64,000 nucleotides of DNA from Euglena gracilis (taxonomy: Eukaryota; Euglenida; Euglenophyceae; Euglenales). Location: positions 34,507,437-34,571,436 of the forward strand of contig CP154956.1 in assembly GCA_039621445.1 (NCBI GenBank). Direction: 5' to 3'. The position numbers and the translations under genes were made by a program. Shown here in pieces: positions 10,018 to 20,179 of the stretch; the first letter of the stretch is position 1; the number at the start of each line of letters is the position of its first letter. The notes below the pieces were generated by a model. The model did no database searches. It was not told the DNA's origin and saw only the letters and a program-made list of their open reading frames with translations.

Positions 10018-10695
10018 TCAGAAAGTGTTTATGTTTATGTCTATGTTATTGCGCTTGTTCCACAGCTTCCAATCCTGTTGGACATATCCAACAAAACTGG
10101 ATGCTGGCTCCCAAGTGTCGTCCTCTGGCCCATACCCTTTCCAGCGAACTTTCCAGTAGTGCACACCCCTGTCGACCTTGTGGTCTATTATCTTATCGAC
10201 CACAAAGTCGTCCGTTTCAGGTAATCTGGAACGGGGCTTGAAATATAGGCAGGGGATAGCTTTTCCGTCTGGGGGGCTTAGGTACGGTTTGAAGTCGTCG
10301 ATATGGACGTCCTCAATCCCGTTGGGCAAGGCAACGTTATATCGCCCGCTACTACCTAACCTCTCCAAAATTTCGCATGGGCCGAGCCAAAGAGGATCTA
10401 GCTTGGAGGATTGCATGCGGGTGCGGTTATTCCGTACCCACACGCGGTCACCTGGACTATACACAGGTGTGTTGAAGTTCTGTAAAAACGATTTCCGTTT
10501 GTTGGAATGAATTTACGTGATACGTGATTGGACTGCAGAGCGGAGTGATTCCACTTCTGCAAACCACGTTTCACAGCTGACGCTACTTCGGGCGGGTCTC
10601 TCCGAGGGGATATCCCCTATGGCCGGAGGGTCTCGTCCGAAAACAATTTTGTACGGTGAGTGTGGTAATACCAACCCTGGCAAGGTATTGATGTA
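10018..10695 (-). pseudogene. Integrase C-terminal part and chromodomain of Ty3/gypsy copy A
   Basis: From 10695 downward the minus strand encodes the end of the integrase core ([16 protein letters not shown]), a linker, a GPY/F-like segment (LWLGPCEI) and a chromodomain ([26 protein letters not shown]) near the stop at 10018. Chromodomains on Ty3/gypsy integrases direct insertion to particular chromatin. A TAA near 10513 (RIT then stop then IHSN) interrupts the frame; copy B has a sense codon there. The upstream integrase is missing: coding sequence ends where the TA microsatellite begins. Confidence 0.85.
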
Positions 10696-10708
10696 AAATA
10701 AACACCAA

Positions 10709-10749
10709 TATATATATATACATATATATATATGTGTATATATATATAC

Positions 10750-10784
<35 letters not shown>

Positions 10785-10816
10785 CATATATATATACACA
10801 TATATATATACACATA

Positions 10817-10908
<92 letters not shown>

Positions 10909-10918
10909 TATATATACA
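10709..10918. repeat. TA-rich microsatellite
   Basis: About 210 bp of TA dinucleotides with occasional CA/GT units. Open frames here (YIYIYI) are artefacts. It joins the truncated integrase of copy A to the inverted-repeat element that follows. Confidence 0.95.
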
Positions 10919-10919
10919 G

Positions 10920-11365
10920 GCGGTGGCTGAAAACTTCCCCCCCCCTAGGGCCGCATTTTTCGGACCATTTCAGGGGGGGGGGGGAATTTTCGGACCCCTG
11001 GGAGCTTAAGCCCCGGCCGTGTCACAGAGAACCATGGAATCTGAACCTAAGATGGACATAGCACCTGTTGGTGCACGAAACTCAAATATGGCTGTTTGTT
11101 GAAGGCCATTTTGCATTGGACTACAACATTTGTTTCATGATGGTTCACAAGGACAAAAAATCGCTACCACGGCCTTTATAAAAAAAGGAGTTCCTTCCAA
11201 AAAGCCCTTGCCTTGCGCCTTTGTTGACTTTTTTGGAGGGGGGACCGGGCTTTTTTCAAGGGGGGGGGGAATTTTCGGACCCCTGGAAGCATAAGGTAGA
11301 ACCGCCAAAATCTGGCCGATTTGAGGGGGGGGGAATTTTCGGGGGGGGAAGTTTTCAGCCACTGC
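10920..11365. mobile_element. Small non-autonomous element with terminal inverted repeats (MITE-like)
   Basis: The left end GCGGTGGCTGAAAACTTCCC at 10920 is matched by the inverted right end ending CAGCCACTGC at 11365; the arms run about 27 bp with one mismatch before C/G runs. Inside, a G-run followed by GAATTTTCGGACCCCTGG occurs twice (about 10975 and 11265). No coding sequence is seen. Short size, terminal inverted repeats and lack of an ORF suggest a MITE. Flanks are TATA-rich, so a target duplication cannot be judged. Confidence 0.6.
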
Positions 11366-11371
11366 TAGTAT

Positions 11372-11800
11372 ATGTAGCAGTGATTATGCTGCAGGCGGTG
11401 TTGTAAGCCAGCATAACGCGGCTAACGAATTACGCCCTGTAGCATTTTTCAGTAGAAAGCTACAAGGTGAAGATGGAAAAGGCCAAGTCAAATGGAGTAT
11501 CCGTGAGAAGGAAACGCACGCAATCGTGATTATTTTACAAAAATTCCGTAGCTGGGTCGCCAGTTCCTTGGTGCAAATACTAGTGTTGACTGACCATGAG
11601 AGTCTTCGACACTGGTACACCAAGGATGTGAACAAAGCTATGTCTTCTGTAAGCCGAATATGCCGATGGCATGAATTGTTGAGCCAGTTCAACATAGTGG
11701 TTGTATACTCCCGGTCATACACAGAAAGTAGCAGACACGCTTAGTCGAGCACCCTGGCATTACCCCCGGTAACCCGGATGAAGATGATGTAGAATAGGGC
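11372..11800 (+). pseudogene. RNase H fragment of a Ty3/gypsy element
   Basis: The frame reads SSDYAAGGVVSQHNAANELR, then FFSRKLQG, WSIREKET and TDHESLRHW, closely matching the RNase H of copies B and C but with many silent differences. It belongs to a related, older element. It starts abruptly at the end of the inverted-repeat element, drifts out of frame near 11735 and ends in the spacer before integrase (about 11800). It points opposite to copy A, so the two pieces do not form one element. Confidence 0.82.
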
Positions 11801-13736
11801 GTCGCACCTCAGTACATTCAAACCACCCCAGTCAGACCTTCAAGTTTATTTTTGCTTGCCCTGGCCAATGAAAAGGGGGCCTTCCTTTCTCGGTGACAGG
11901 GGAAGAGTCCAAAGGGGAGAGGGTGTCCACCCCCCCCACTCTGTTAATCAGGCGACGGAGTGGTGTTGGCGGCGGCCCCTGGGGTGCGACGCCGGGCGGG
12001 ACCAAAAAGACCAACCGCGGAATCTTCCGCTTTGCGGAAGCTCCTAAGTTAGGTTCAATGGACTGTCTCTCTGTAGGTGGGTCCAAGCCTGAACACTTCA
12101 TCCATCAAGCTGGCAAAGTCTTGTGCATTCAAATATCAAGGATAAGAAAAGGAAAGACACCCCAAGGAGACACCAAGAAAACTGTGGTAAAGCAAGAGGA
12201 ATCGGAAGAAAAACGAGATAGCGAGGGTTGTGGAAAGGGTTTGTGGGTGGAACAGGGATTTGAGCCCACCCTGTTCTGAATAAAAATTGACCCCACAAAA
12301 CCCTCGAAAAAACACCAACGAAAATTTAAAAGAATATCCTACGCCGCCGCCCTGGGTACCCCCGACGGGCAGGGGGGCCGACGCCGGTAACCCCCCCTCC
12401 CAGTCTGCTTCGGGAGAGTGCGGCAAAGGCCGGACGGCGTCGTCAGGTTGCCAATATGCTGCGGCTTCTCCCTCGTAAAACTCACCAGCGCTTTTCAATT
12501 CCTTAGATTCCTTTTAAGGACAGCCTGTCGTTTCCAGTTTTGAGAGCTTGTACTCTCGGATGTTTTAATTGATTGCACTGACCCTTCCCTCCGATGCACA
12601 TGCATTTGAAGCACTTTTTTATTTGGGTGTCGGGAAAAACTGGGAGTCGGCCAACTCCGGCGACAAAGGCACCAAACGGGACCCCCTAACTAAACGCACC
12701 AAAAAGAACCAGACGGCAACGCCGGCGAACAAGGTGACGCCACGGGCTCCGCACTTCCCCATTCCGCACGCCTTTTTTGGGGGCGGAGACAAGGTTGACG
12801 GCTTGTTTTTTTTGAAACAAAAAAAACATGTTTTTTTTAAAAAAAATATGTTTTTTTTAAAAAAAACAAAAAAAAACGTCATGGAGGGTTTGGGGGAAAA
12901 TTTTTTGCAATGTTTTTTTGGAAAAAGTGCGTTTTTTTTCTCTGCAGCATTCATTTTTTGGGTTGAAAGCATGATTTTTCGCACCAGGAAACACAGATTT
13001 GGAAATACTTTCACATATTTGAAAAAAAAAAATTCAGAGGGGGTGTTCCCCCCATGACCCCCCACCCCCAACCCAACCTAAGACCCGTTTCGCCCATTTT
13101 TTTTCTGAAAAACTTGGCCGGTGATGCCTAATTTGACAAAATATTCCGGTAGATTTCCTAATTTTTGTTTGGGGGATTCCTATTTTGGAGCCTAAAAAGG
13201 ATTTTTCCCCAAAAAATTCGTTTTCGGTGATTCCTAATCTGGCCACCGAAAATGTGACCCCCCCTCGTGACCCCCCTCCCCGTGACCACCCCCCGTGACC
13301 CCCCCCCCGTGACCCGAACTACCCACAAAAAAATTTCTTCAAAAAATGGCCATTTCGCAAGGAAAAAGGTCAATTTTTGCTTTTTCAAAAAAAACATGTT
13401 TTTTTTGCGTTTTTTTTTAAAAAAACATGTTTTTTGTTTTTTTTAAAAAAAACAAAAAAAAACGTCAACCCTGGGCAGAGACGGGGCAGAAAGTTGGCCT
13501 CGTTTTCGGAATTTCAATGTGCCCAAAAAATAAAACATAAAAAATAAAAAAGTTTTTAGTTTGGCGTGAAATAACCGTACTAATAGACCACTCGGGCTTC
13601 GCACTTCGGTTGGGTGAGATCCTGCTTGTTTGTGCCTTCTGTTTCTTCATGGTGTGTGCTTTGGCACGATGATTCTTTCTCCATTTTTCTTGCCGGAGTT
13701 GGCGGATCCTAATCGCCCTTTGGACCACAAGCAATC
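11801..13736. other. Gene-free stretch with A/T homopolymer palindromes
   Basis: No convincing coding sequence. About 12785-12880 and 13375-13465 hold long A and T runs around ACATGT cores that could fold into hairpins, each ending AACGTCA. The segment at 13250-13310 is a string of degenerate GTGACCCCCC units. A block near 12645-12740 reappears inverted near 14570-14660. The motif CGGGCTCCGCACTT occurs at 12743 and, with one change, at 13593. The rest looks like decayed repeats. Confidence 0.6.
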
Positions 13737-14480
13737 ATGTCGACTTCAATTACATCCGAGAGTTTGTCGTCTGCAGACGAAAGCGTCTACAACGAAGCCT
13801 GGGGACGTCTGTTCCTAGACCCCGGTGAAGTACGCGACTTGCTGAAGACAACATCGATGGAGAAGCTTCAAGGCGTGCTGCAAGCCGGACAAGCGTAGAA
13901 TGGTGGAGGATGCACTTCGACGAAATGCGCCAGAGCCATACGACGACTCACGGGGATAGCATTGGTCAGCGCAAACTTCGTGGAGTACCTGAACAGCTTC
14001 TTGTACAGCTTCGTCTTGGTGGCCAACGTGGACATGGCACTGGCGAGTTATCGGACAAGTGTGCGGATGTTGCGTTCCATCTCTCCGACGTCGGGGCGCA
14101 AGAACTCAACGGAGAAGCCGCGTCGGGAACGCGCCACGCCGCGAGGAGCGGCGGCGCGGGTGACGCCACAGACACAGAGGATGAAGGAGACGAGGCGAAA
14201 GAGAGGAGCGGTTGCCTTGTGAGGCACCGTCTCTGAAGCTGCCAGGGGACCTCTGTGTCCGAAATGCAAACCAAGGAGAATGACTAGACATGAGGCATGT
14301 CCTGACAGACGTACCGGTGTTTTCGGGAAGGAAACAGAGGGCGGAAGACAACAGTCACAGATGTGGATGGTCGTTCAAATGACAAATGCATGAGGGGATC
14401 AACGTATGGTGAACGCCATGAGGCTGCTGGCCACATTGCACCCCATTGTGCTGCAGCAGGAGGACACGTCTTATCACCAG
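13737..14480 (+). pseudogene. Degenerate gag-like ORF
   Basis: An ATG at 13737 opens 53 codons (start MSTSITSESLSS) ending at TAG 13898. Similar-looking protein continues through frame changes (VEDALRRNAPEPYDD, then FVEYLNSFLYSFVLVANVD) to about 14130. It is followed near 14257 by a possible zinc-binding stretch CPKC...HEAC. An acidic or neutral N terminus, a helical centre and a basic, Cys-containing tail resemble retroelement gag. The assignment rests on layout only; no family motif is diagnostic. The frame changes mark it as decayed. Confidence 0.35.
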
Positions 14481-14488
14481 CTGTGTCA

Positions 14489-14860
14489 ATCGTACTCCCT
14501 GGAGGAAAACCGACAAGGGAGGAAGGGACACCGAGGGCGAAGCACAAAGGCCTTGCGAGGCCATGCCTTGCTCGCCGGCGGTGTTGTTTGGATTGTTCTG
14601 GTGCGCTGGGTTAGGAGGTCCAGCTTAGTGCCGCCTCGCCGAGTTGGCCGACGATGCTGCTCCGACTGGGCGACGTGGCTTCTTGCCCCTGGGGGGTGTC
14701 CCCCCCCCTCTCTCCGCCCCCCCTGGCCACCACTCTCTGACCGAGGTCTTTTACACAAATTTTCTTTTACGGGTGGGGGGGTCGGGCTCACAAGGTCTTT
14801 GTGCTTCGCCCTCGGTGTCCCTTGCTCCCTTGTTGGTTTTCCTCGAGGGAGTACGAGACA
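14489..14860. repeat. Inverted repeat pair of about 75 bp
   Basis: The arm at 14489-14565 (containing GGGACACCGAGGGCGAAGCA) is repeated inverted at about 14787-14860 with roughly 85-90 percent identity; about 220 bp lie between. The right arm adjoins the 3' end of the DIRS-like element, so this may be terminal sequence of that element or of a related one. No coding role is seen. Confidence 0.7.
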
Positions 14861-14869
14861 CCTCGGGCT

Positions 14870-15640
14870 CCGCACTTTGCCCTTGTGACGGGGGCCAGGG
14901 CACTTTCCAGGGCACTTTGGGCACCAAGTCGTTGATAGTGGGCTGTAAAAGCCTCCACCCCCCTCCACTGGCCGATTTCGCAAACTTCTTGGGCAGAATG
15001 GCCCAATTTTTTAGTAAACCAACCCCTGCCCCCCTGGTGGAGTGGGCCCCCCACACCTGGGAGGGGTACCCCATGTTTAGCTAAAAAGTCTTTTGTGATG
15101 GAAGCAATGCTGTCTGCACTTATGGCCCTGAATGGGGGTTTTAATGAAATTAGGAGGGGGCCCCCAGGTCTGAAAAATAAACGTGTAGCAGCCACATAGC
15201 ACATCATTAAGTGAAATTAGCAAATTTGGGGACACTGGGGAATGGACACAACCCTTTCCCACTTATGGAATTTTTGTCCTTTACGTTTAATCTTGATGTA
15301 GAGTGCCCTACCCAACACACTGGTGGTTCGTTTGACTTTCGATAAGTCTGAGGATCGGTATAAACTGGGGATTCGTGAACAAAAAGTAAGTTGTGTATGC
15401 AATGTACAAATATCAGTGGGCATGGGCGCCTTTGCCAGCCCCAGGAGGATTGGGAGGGGGTCCCAAAATGCCCCATACTTCTCCAGATTTTGGTTTCAAA
15501 GCCTTTTGTAGGGGGTTAACAGAGTGTGGAATCTCAGCACACCAAACCCAGGAATCAAAAGCATAGCACTAACTGTAGGCATTACGGGCTTGGGCCTTGG
15601 AAAACTGAAATAATTGAATTAGAGTGTCAGCCAGTTTGTC
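14870..15640 (-). pseudogene. Tyrosine recombinase of the DIRS-like element
   Basis: Following ARNAYS the sequence reads, with frame changes, AMLLIPGFGVLRFHTLL, then an SIPSLYRSSDLSKV-type segment, IKRKGQKFHKWE, and finally AHSTRGAG (the HxxR box, near 15028-15050) and AFTAHYQRLGA with the candidate nucleophilic Tyr near 14930. These are the landmarks of the lambda-type recombinase that ends DIRS elements and integrates the circular cDNA. At least three frame changes make it a pseudogene. Confidence 0.7.
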
Positions 15641-15879
15641 TGTGGTGCCTTCAGGGAGGACTCCCATGTGTTCCAAGGTTACCCACAGAAGTGCAAAAGC
15701 ACTCAGATAACGTTTCAAGCTGGGGTTTCTCCCCAGGAAATCGTTAATGGTCTCAACCTGAATTTCTTTCCCCTCCAAAATTTGCCGAAGCAAATGATGC
15801 AAACCAGGGGCCACCTGGTCGGTGGCATTTGATCCCCCCATGCAGTTGGTGAACATGCCCCTGTAGGGGGTGATTTTCA

Positions 15880-16185
15880 AGCAAGGGGTCCCTGGACCTT
15901 TCATTTTTATTAATTGGGGCCACCAGGTGGCTGAATCCCAGTAGGGGGTGACCATCAAAACTTTAGTCTGGGGAAACACTTTCAACCTGGGTAAAAATTG
16001 TTGAATTATTGACCAGGGGAGGGTTGCATAAAGACCCTCAATGTTGTGCAGTGGACATCGTAATGCACTTACTGCTGTGGCATCCCAGTGGGGCCGCCTG
16101 GCCATAAAACTGGGCAGTTTTTTGTTGCCTGGGGAGGCAAATAAATCTATTTCCAGACTTATGAAATTTTTGAACTGTTGTTTGA
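15880..16185 (-). pseudogene. Methyltransferase-like (Dam-like) domain of the DIRS-like element
   Basis: Between RNase H and recombinase the minus strand reads, with one frame change, GNRFICLPR, then ARRPHWDATAV, then GLYATLPWSIIQQFL and KVLMVTPYWDSATWWPQL. DIRS elements carry at this place a domain related to phage N6-adenine methyltransferases, with a DPPY/NPPF-type loop; here the corresponding loop reads TLPW. The same fold-level pattern recurs in the YR element (25.8-26.0 kb) and in the gypsy pol (30.9-31.3 and 38.7-39.1 kb). Catalytic ability is doubtful. Confidence 0.6.
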
Positions 16186-16775
16186 GCCATTGAAAAAGTT
16201 GGGGGTCTAAAGAATAATCCCCCCCTGTCCATTTCCTCTCTGCTGATGGGGTCTGCCAGGCATTCTTTTGAAGGTACCCAGTTGACTTGGATGTTTACTT
16301 GGTGCTCCACGCACCATTTCAAAAATGGTCTCAGCGTTTTGTTGAAGGGGTCCTTTCTGCCCCCACCTTTTGTTAGGTAAAAGTAAATTTCCTGGTCGTC
16401 CACTGACAAGGAAACGGTTTTCCCAGGATTGCTCAAACTTTTCACAGTGCAGATTGCTTCACTGAGCTCCTTTGCATTGATGTGAAAAATGGAGTCTTTT
16501 CTCCAAAATTTCTGCACAATTTCTCCCGTGTGGATGTCAAGCCCCCCCCCCCCAAGCATGGGTGCTGCTGTCTGAGTGCAACACTCTGGTTGCATTTTGG
16601 GGGAAGTGTCTGCCCCCTCAGGTGTCCAGCAGAACTTTTATTTCCCTTAATAGGGCTTTGATTTCCTGGGAAATGTGGTGTTTTGAGTCCCAAGGGGCTG
16701 TGGACTTTGCCACCAAAAAGTTTCCCAGGGTGTCTGTAAAAGCCCTTAAAAAGGGCAGGGCCATTAGGTTGCATC
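16105..16775 (-). pseudogene. RNase H of the DIRS-like element
   Basis: After the RT the frame shows GGGGLDIHTGEIVQKFW, then FHINAKELSEAI (catalytic Glu region), SLSVDDQEIYFYL (Asp) and a tail ending LADPISRE. This matches the RNase H of DIRS and related elements, which degrades the RNA strand of the hybrid. It starts in a different frame from the preceding RT. The domain is otherwise continuous to about 16200. Confidence 0.75.
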
Positions 16776-16826
16776 TTATTTGGCCCAAAATGGCAGCCAA
16801 TTGCCTTTTTGACATGTAATCTTTTT

Positions 16827-17560
16827 TCACAATTTTTCCCAGCTCCTTTTGTATGGTTTTGACTTTCTGGGGGGCACCTGTAGCTCTCCTTCCTGGAAGT
16901 TTAGGTGAAAACCCAGATGGATTACCACTTGGGTGGGCTGCGGGGTGGACTTTTTCACATTGATTTTGAACCCAGAATCCAGCAAATCTTTGACAACTGT
17001 TTTGAGGTGGCTTTGTGAAATGTTTTGAGTGGGGGCCACCAGCAAAATGTCGTCCAGGTAAATAAACACTGGATGCCCCTTTTTCTCCGCAGTTTTTCGA
17101 ATGTTTTCATCACTGACATGAAAATTTAGGGCATTACATTTAGCCCAAAGCAGCCTGTTTGAAATTCACAGGTCTGCCCCCTACCTGATGCCTTAAAAAT
17201 GGCCTGAGGCCTGGACTTACTGGAATATGAAAACAGGCATGGAACTGGAAAAATGTGTTGGATATGATCCAACTTGAAGGGTTTTACTTGAAACTGCTGA
17301 TTTACTTCTCTGCAGTCGCTGATCACTCTCCATTTGGCTGTTCCTCCTTCTGGTTTTAAAATTAAAAACCATGGGATCAAATGCTGGGTTTCTGAATCCC
17401 AAACTCGTTTCACTAACCCATTTTTTTCGTAATCCAGCGGAATTTTTCCTGCCTGGTTCAGGTCCAGGTTGGCCCTGGGTTTTGGGTGGGTGGACGATTT
17501 TGGGGGATTCACCCAGGGGGTTTGAATTCCATTTTTGATCAATTAACATGTTGCTGGGTG
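16827..17560 (-). pseudogene. Reverse transcriptase of the DIRS-like element
   Basis: The minus-strand frame from about 17542 shows early RT blocks (KPEGGTAKWRVISDCREVN). After a frame change near 17100 the catalytic block MFIYLDDILLVAP and the following GFKINVKKS are read (17069-16827). The residues and order fit RTs of the DIRS/LTR class, which copy element RNA. Frame breaks between the palm motifs mean it is not translatable as one protein. Confidence 0.8.
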
Positions 17561-17650
17561 GGCATTTTTTGTCCCATTTTGGACTTTTCTGAAGGCTCTG
17601 GTGCAGGGGGGTGTCTCCCCATTTTTTCTCCATGGAATGTATTTTCCCAA

Positions 17651-18704
17651 CTAGATGATTTTCTGGGTGCTGGGTGGGGGTGTTGGACATTGCCCCCCTG
17701 GTGGACCCCTGGTGCTCCTGGGGATTGAGCATTCTCTAAAGGTGGCTGGGGGGGTGCATGCTCTGCTCACAGGCTCTCTGATCCTCCTCTTTGTCATTGG
17801 TGTTGTCGATTGACATACCATAGGAGCCCCTTTTTGGGTCTCCCCCTTGTTTTGGTTTGCCCCTGCCATGGGCATTGACAAAGAATGCTGAGGGGGGATT
17901 GCCCCCTTGTCCTCCACTGCCCCTTTGGGGGCATCCTCCTGGGGCTGCCACCGTACATTGAAACCGTGTTTGGGCCTATTCCGAGACTTTAAAAGTCTTA
18001 AATCTTCGCCCAAAACACGGTTTCAAACAAGAACAGTGTTTTGGGCCAAGGTTTTAGGGGGGCCCAGGGGCGACCACGGCGCCTTCGGCGCCGCGGTCCC
18101 CGCCCCTGGGCTCCCCCTAACTCTTGGCCCAAACACAGTTCTTGACACAGAAACCCCCTGCTGGGGGACAGCCTTTTAGCTTCTGGGGGTTCTCCCCTTC
18201 TGATATTCGATGGCCGCAGTGGCCTTGAATTTGTTGATGTTGTTGACAAAAATTCTGGCCCCACTGGCCCTCTTGAAATTTTGATAGTCCCCATTGCCTT
18301 CTCTTTGATCTTGGGCGCCATGCCCATTGAAAATCTTGGGGGGCCACTGGGACCCGTCCTGTACCCCTGATGGGGTTTGGGATAAAGAAATGATTGGGGG
18401 GGTGTTGTTGACCTGTCCTGGCCCTGCCACTGGGCATCTGTTTGTGGAATTGGCCACCCTGGCCTTGATATTGTTGGCCACCCTGGCCTTTGTTCCATCG
18501 GCCGCCATGGCCGTTTTGGCCGCCATGGCCCAGCTTGCTGTTGTGGCCGCCATGGCCCAGCTTGAACAAAGTATTGGTGCAACTGGCAGAATGTTGGCCC
18601 CAATGTCCCTGGCTCCAATGGCCGTAGTGGCCTTCTGGCTGTTGCTTTTGCCCCTTTCGGGGTCTTCTGACCACCATCTGCCAGGGACCATTCGGGCTCC
18701 GCAC
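17651..18704 (-). pseudogene. Gag-like low-complexity region of the DIRS-like element
   Basis: Upstream of the RT the minus strand has open frames rich in Gly, Gln, Trp and Pro with short repeats (GPWRPKRPWRP in one frame, GHGGQN in another). Low-complexity nucleic-acid-binding gag proteins are common in DIRS elements, but no zinc knuckle is visible. A tandem palindrome (17958-18144) lies inside and would disturb any reading frame. The gag assignment rests mainly on position. Confidence 0.4.
17958..18144. repeat. Two adjacent long palindromes (fold-back sequence)
   Basis: Arms 17958-17975 and 18008-18026 pair (AAACCGTGTTTGGGC against GCCCAAAACACGGTTT). Immediately after, 18028-18144 is an almost continuous palindrome of 117 bp with GGCGCC-TTC-GGCGCC at its centre. 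All four outer arms are variants of one ACGTGTTTGGGC-type unit in alternating orientation. This would extrude or fold into two large hairpins. Confidence 0.85.
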
Positions 18705-18719
18705 TTCGAGATGGTGAGG

Positions 18720-19330
18720 TGAGGTCGTGGTTTCCTTGCCGGCTGTTTTTGTTCTGGTGTGTTTGTGCGTGCGCGGGGGGTGCTTATTACTTTTTTTTTG
18801 AAGCTTTAGAGATTTTGCATTTTCACGGTGGGTAGCACAGTTTCACCCAGACTGTGCCCCGGGCCCAGGGTAACGTCTCTTTTGGCCCTCGCCACAAGGA
18901 GAACGTCCTCATGACTCCCTGTGCCGCCACAGGTCGCGGGTTGCTATACTGAGGGGTTTACAAAGGGGTGTTCGGTGCCAGGGTGAGAGGTCAGTGGAAA
19001 ATGAGCAAGGTTCATCTTCAATATATAAAGTGCCAGGGGGGGGCGTGTGTGTTTTGGTGTTGCCTTCTTTGGCGTGTTTGTGTCGTTCCTGCTGCGAGTG
19101 GAAAATGAGCGAGGCTCACCTTCAATAAATAATGCTTGGGGTGAGGGGTGCGTGGCTCTTGTTGCCTTCGTTGGCGTGTTTGTCTCGGGTGGTTCTTGTG
19201 CTGCCTTTCTGGCGTGTGTGTCAAGCGGGGGAGGAGGTTGTGTGGCTGACGGACACGGACTGTTTGTGCTAGGGTTGGTTGGATTGCATTGCATGGTGAT
19301 GTGTGTTGCAATTTGGTGAGGTTTTCGATT
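18720..19330. repeat. Gene-free stretch with a tandem duplication of about 106 bp
   Basis: The unit beginning GTGGAAAATGAGC at about 18990 and running through TTGGCGTGTTTGTGTCG is repeated from about 19096 with roughly 80 percent identity; a partial third unit starts near 19202. No convincing gene is seen. Runs of G and CT-rich sequence make up the rest. Confidence 0.7.
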
Positions 19331-19526
19331 TAGGTTGAGTACGGAGAGTGTGAGCCTCTGGAGGAGGTGTCGGCATTTGTGGATGGTTCGGTGTAGAAGC
19401 ACCACACAAGTTGTTTCGATATCTCTTTGGCTAGTGTCAAGGAGAGGCCTTGCCAGACCTCTGCTTCTGTTTGGCGTTGCTGCCAGCCCTCCCGCTGCCC
19501 CAGCAGGGCTTTGAGGAGGGTGGACA

Positions 19527-19905
19527 TCAGTGTGCGGCCTTCCTGACCCAGTCCCCCGAATCAGTCAAGCACGAAGGCAGTGAGCCGCCACCCCCGCCTT
19601 GTGCAGGCAGCATCATATTTACGGTGTTTTTCGGCTTCCTGCCTCTCCTGCCAGGTTTGCAGTTGGGTTGCACGACCAAGAGGGTTGCTTGGAATTTGGG
19701 TGTGGCGAATAGTGACGTCGACTGCCACGGGTCCGTCACTGTCAAGTCGTGGAACGAAAACATCGCCGGGGCGGGTGTTGTCATCAGCCCGTTGCTCTTT
19801 CTTGGCTTGGAAGCCGCAGCGTTGCGCCAGGGAAGTGAGAAAGTCTTGGACAGCCGTGTGCCGCTTGTAAAGGTTGTTGAATTTGCAGCACAACTGTTTA
19901 CTTGT
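19527..19905 (-). pseudogene. RLE endonuclease fragment of a non-LTR retroelement
   Basis: The minus-strand frame reads RHTAVQDFLTSLAQRCGF, then TRPGDVFVPRL and VAVDVTIRH, followed by a basic helix and CTRRGW. It is a close relative of the endonuclease region at 239-873. It is cut off just inside the Cys/His finger (CC near 19893), where sequence resembling the end of the YR element begins. It is a short relic. Confidence 0.75.
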
Positions 19906-20075
19906 TGTTTATTTGCAGCACAGCTTATTACTGATTCGCGCACAATGAAAGGCAAAGCAAACATCACGCCCGTGAGTCATCGTTCATAGTGGTCAGAGTA
20001 TGCACAGAATTGTCGGTTCAGTAGGTCAGCAGGGGAGCACTTCCCAAGTCCGATGGAGCATCAGGAGGAGGGAGA

Positions 20076-20164
20076 GTGTGCCTTTCTTTTGTTTTGAAAC
20101 TGTGGAGGGTAGCCAGTGGGGGAAGCCTGCCCTGATGCCTAATAACATTGGCGCGAATCTGTCG
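20076..20164. repeat. Left direct terminal repeat of the YR element (first part)
   Basis: These 88-89 bp, from GTGTGCCTTTCTTTTGTTTT to ATCTGTC, match 27219-27306 with one visible mismatch. The repeat continues at 21701 (GATCAAGGATCGGGTG) after an inserted non-LTR fragment, just as the right copy continues at 27307 (CATCAAGGATCAGGTG). The two together give a terminal repeat of about 104 bp. Confidence 0.8.
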
Positions 20165-20179
20165 GTCCGACTCGTATGG

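Larger units (their letters stand above)
3200..10695 (-). mobile_element. Ty3/gypsy chromovirus copy A (5'-truncated)
   Basis: The integrase tail with chromodomain, the intact ORF3, the 3' untranslated region, the polypurine tract and the 3' LTR are collinear on the minus strand. The first two thirds of the element (LTR, gag, protease, RT, RNase H, most of integrase) are absent. The same order with the missing parts is seen in copies B and C at 29.1-49.4 kb. The right edge is a TA repeat, so truncation may have come from breakage there. Confidence 0.88.
14864..18706 (-). mobile_element. DIRS-like tyrosine-recombinase retroelement (decayed)
   Basis: Minus-strand order: low-complexity gag-like region, reverse transcriptase, RNase H, methyltransferase-like domain, tyrosine recombinase. 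This is the usual DIRS order. The motif CGGGCTCCGCACTT lies at 18693-18706 and again at 14864-14877 in the same orientation, marking plausible ends. Several frame changes separate the domains, so the copy is inactive as read. DIRS elements insert with a tyrosine recombinase rather than an integrase and are not flanked by LTRs. Confidence 0.82.

Noticed and set aside
10732-11061. Open frames of repeating YIYIYI residues on both strands
   Set aside because: They translate a TA microsatellite and have no protein-like composition.
12569-13071. 150-160-codon frames on both strands around 12.6-13.1 kb
   Set aside because: They are mostly Lys/Phe runs from A/T homopolymers.
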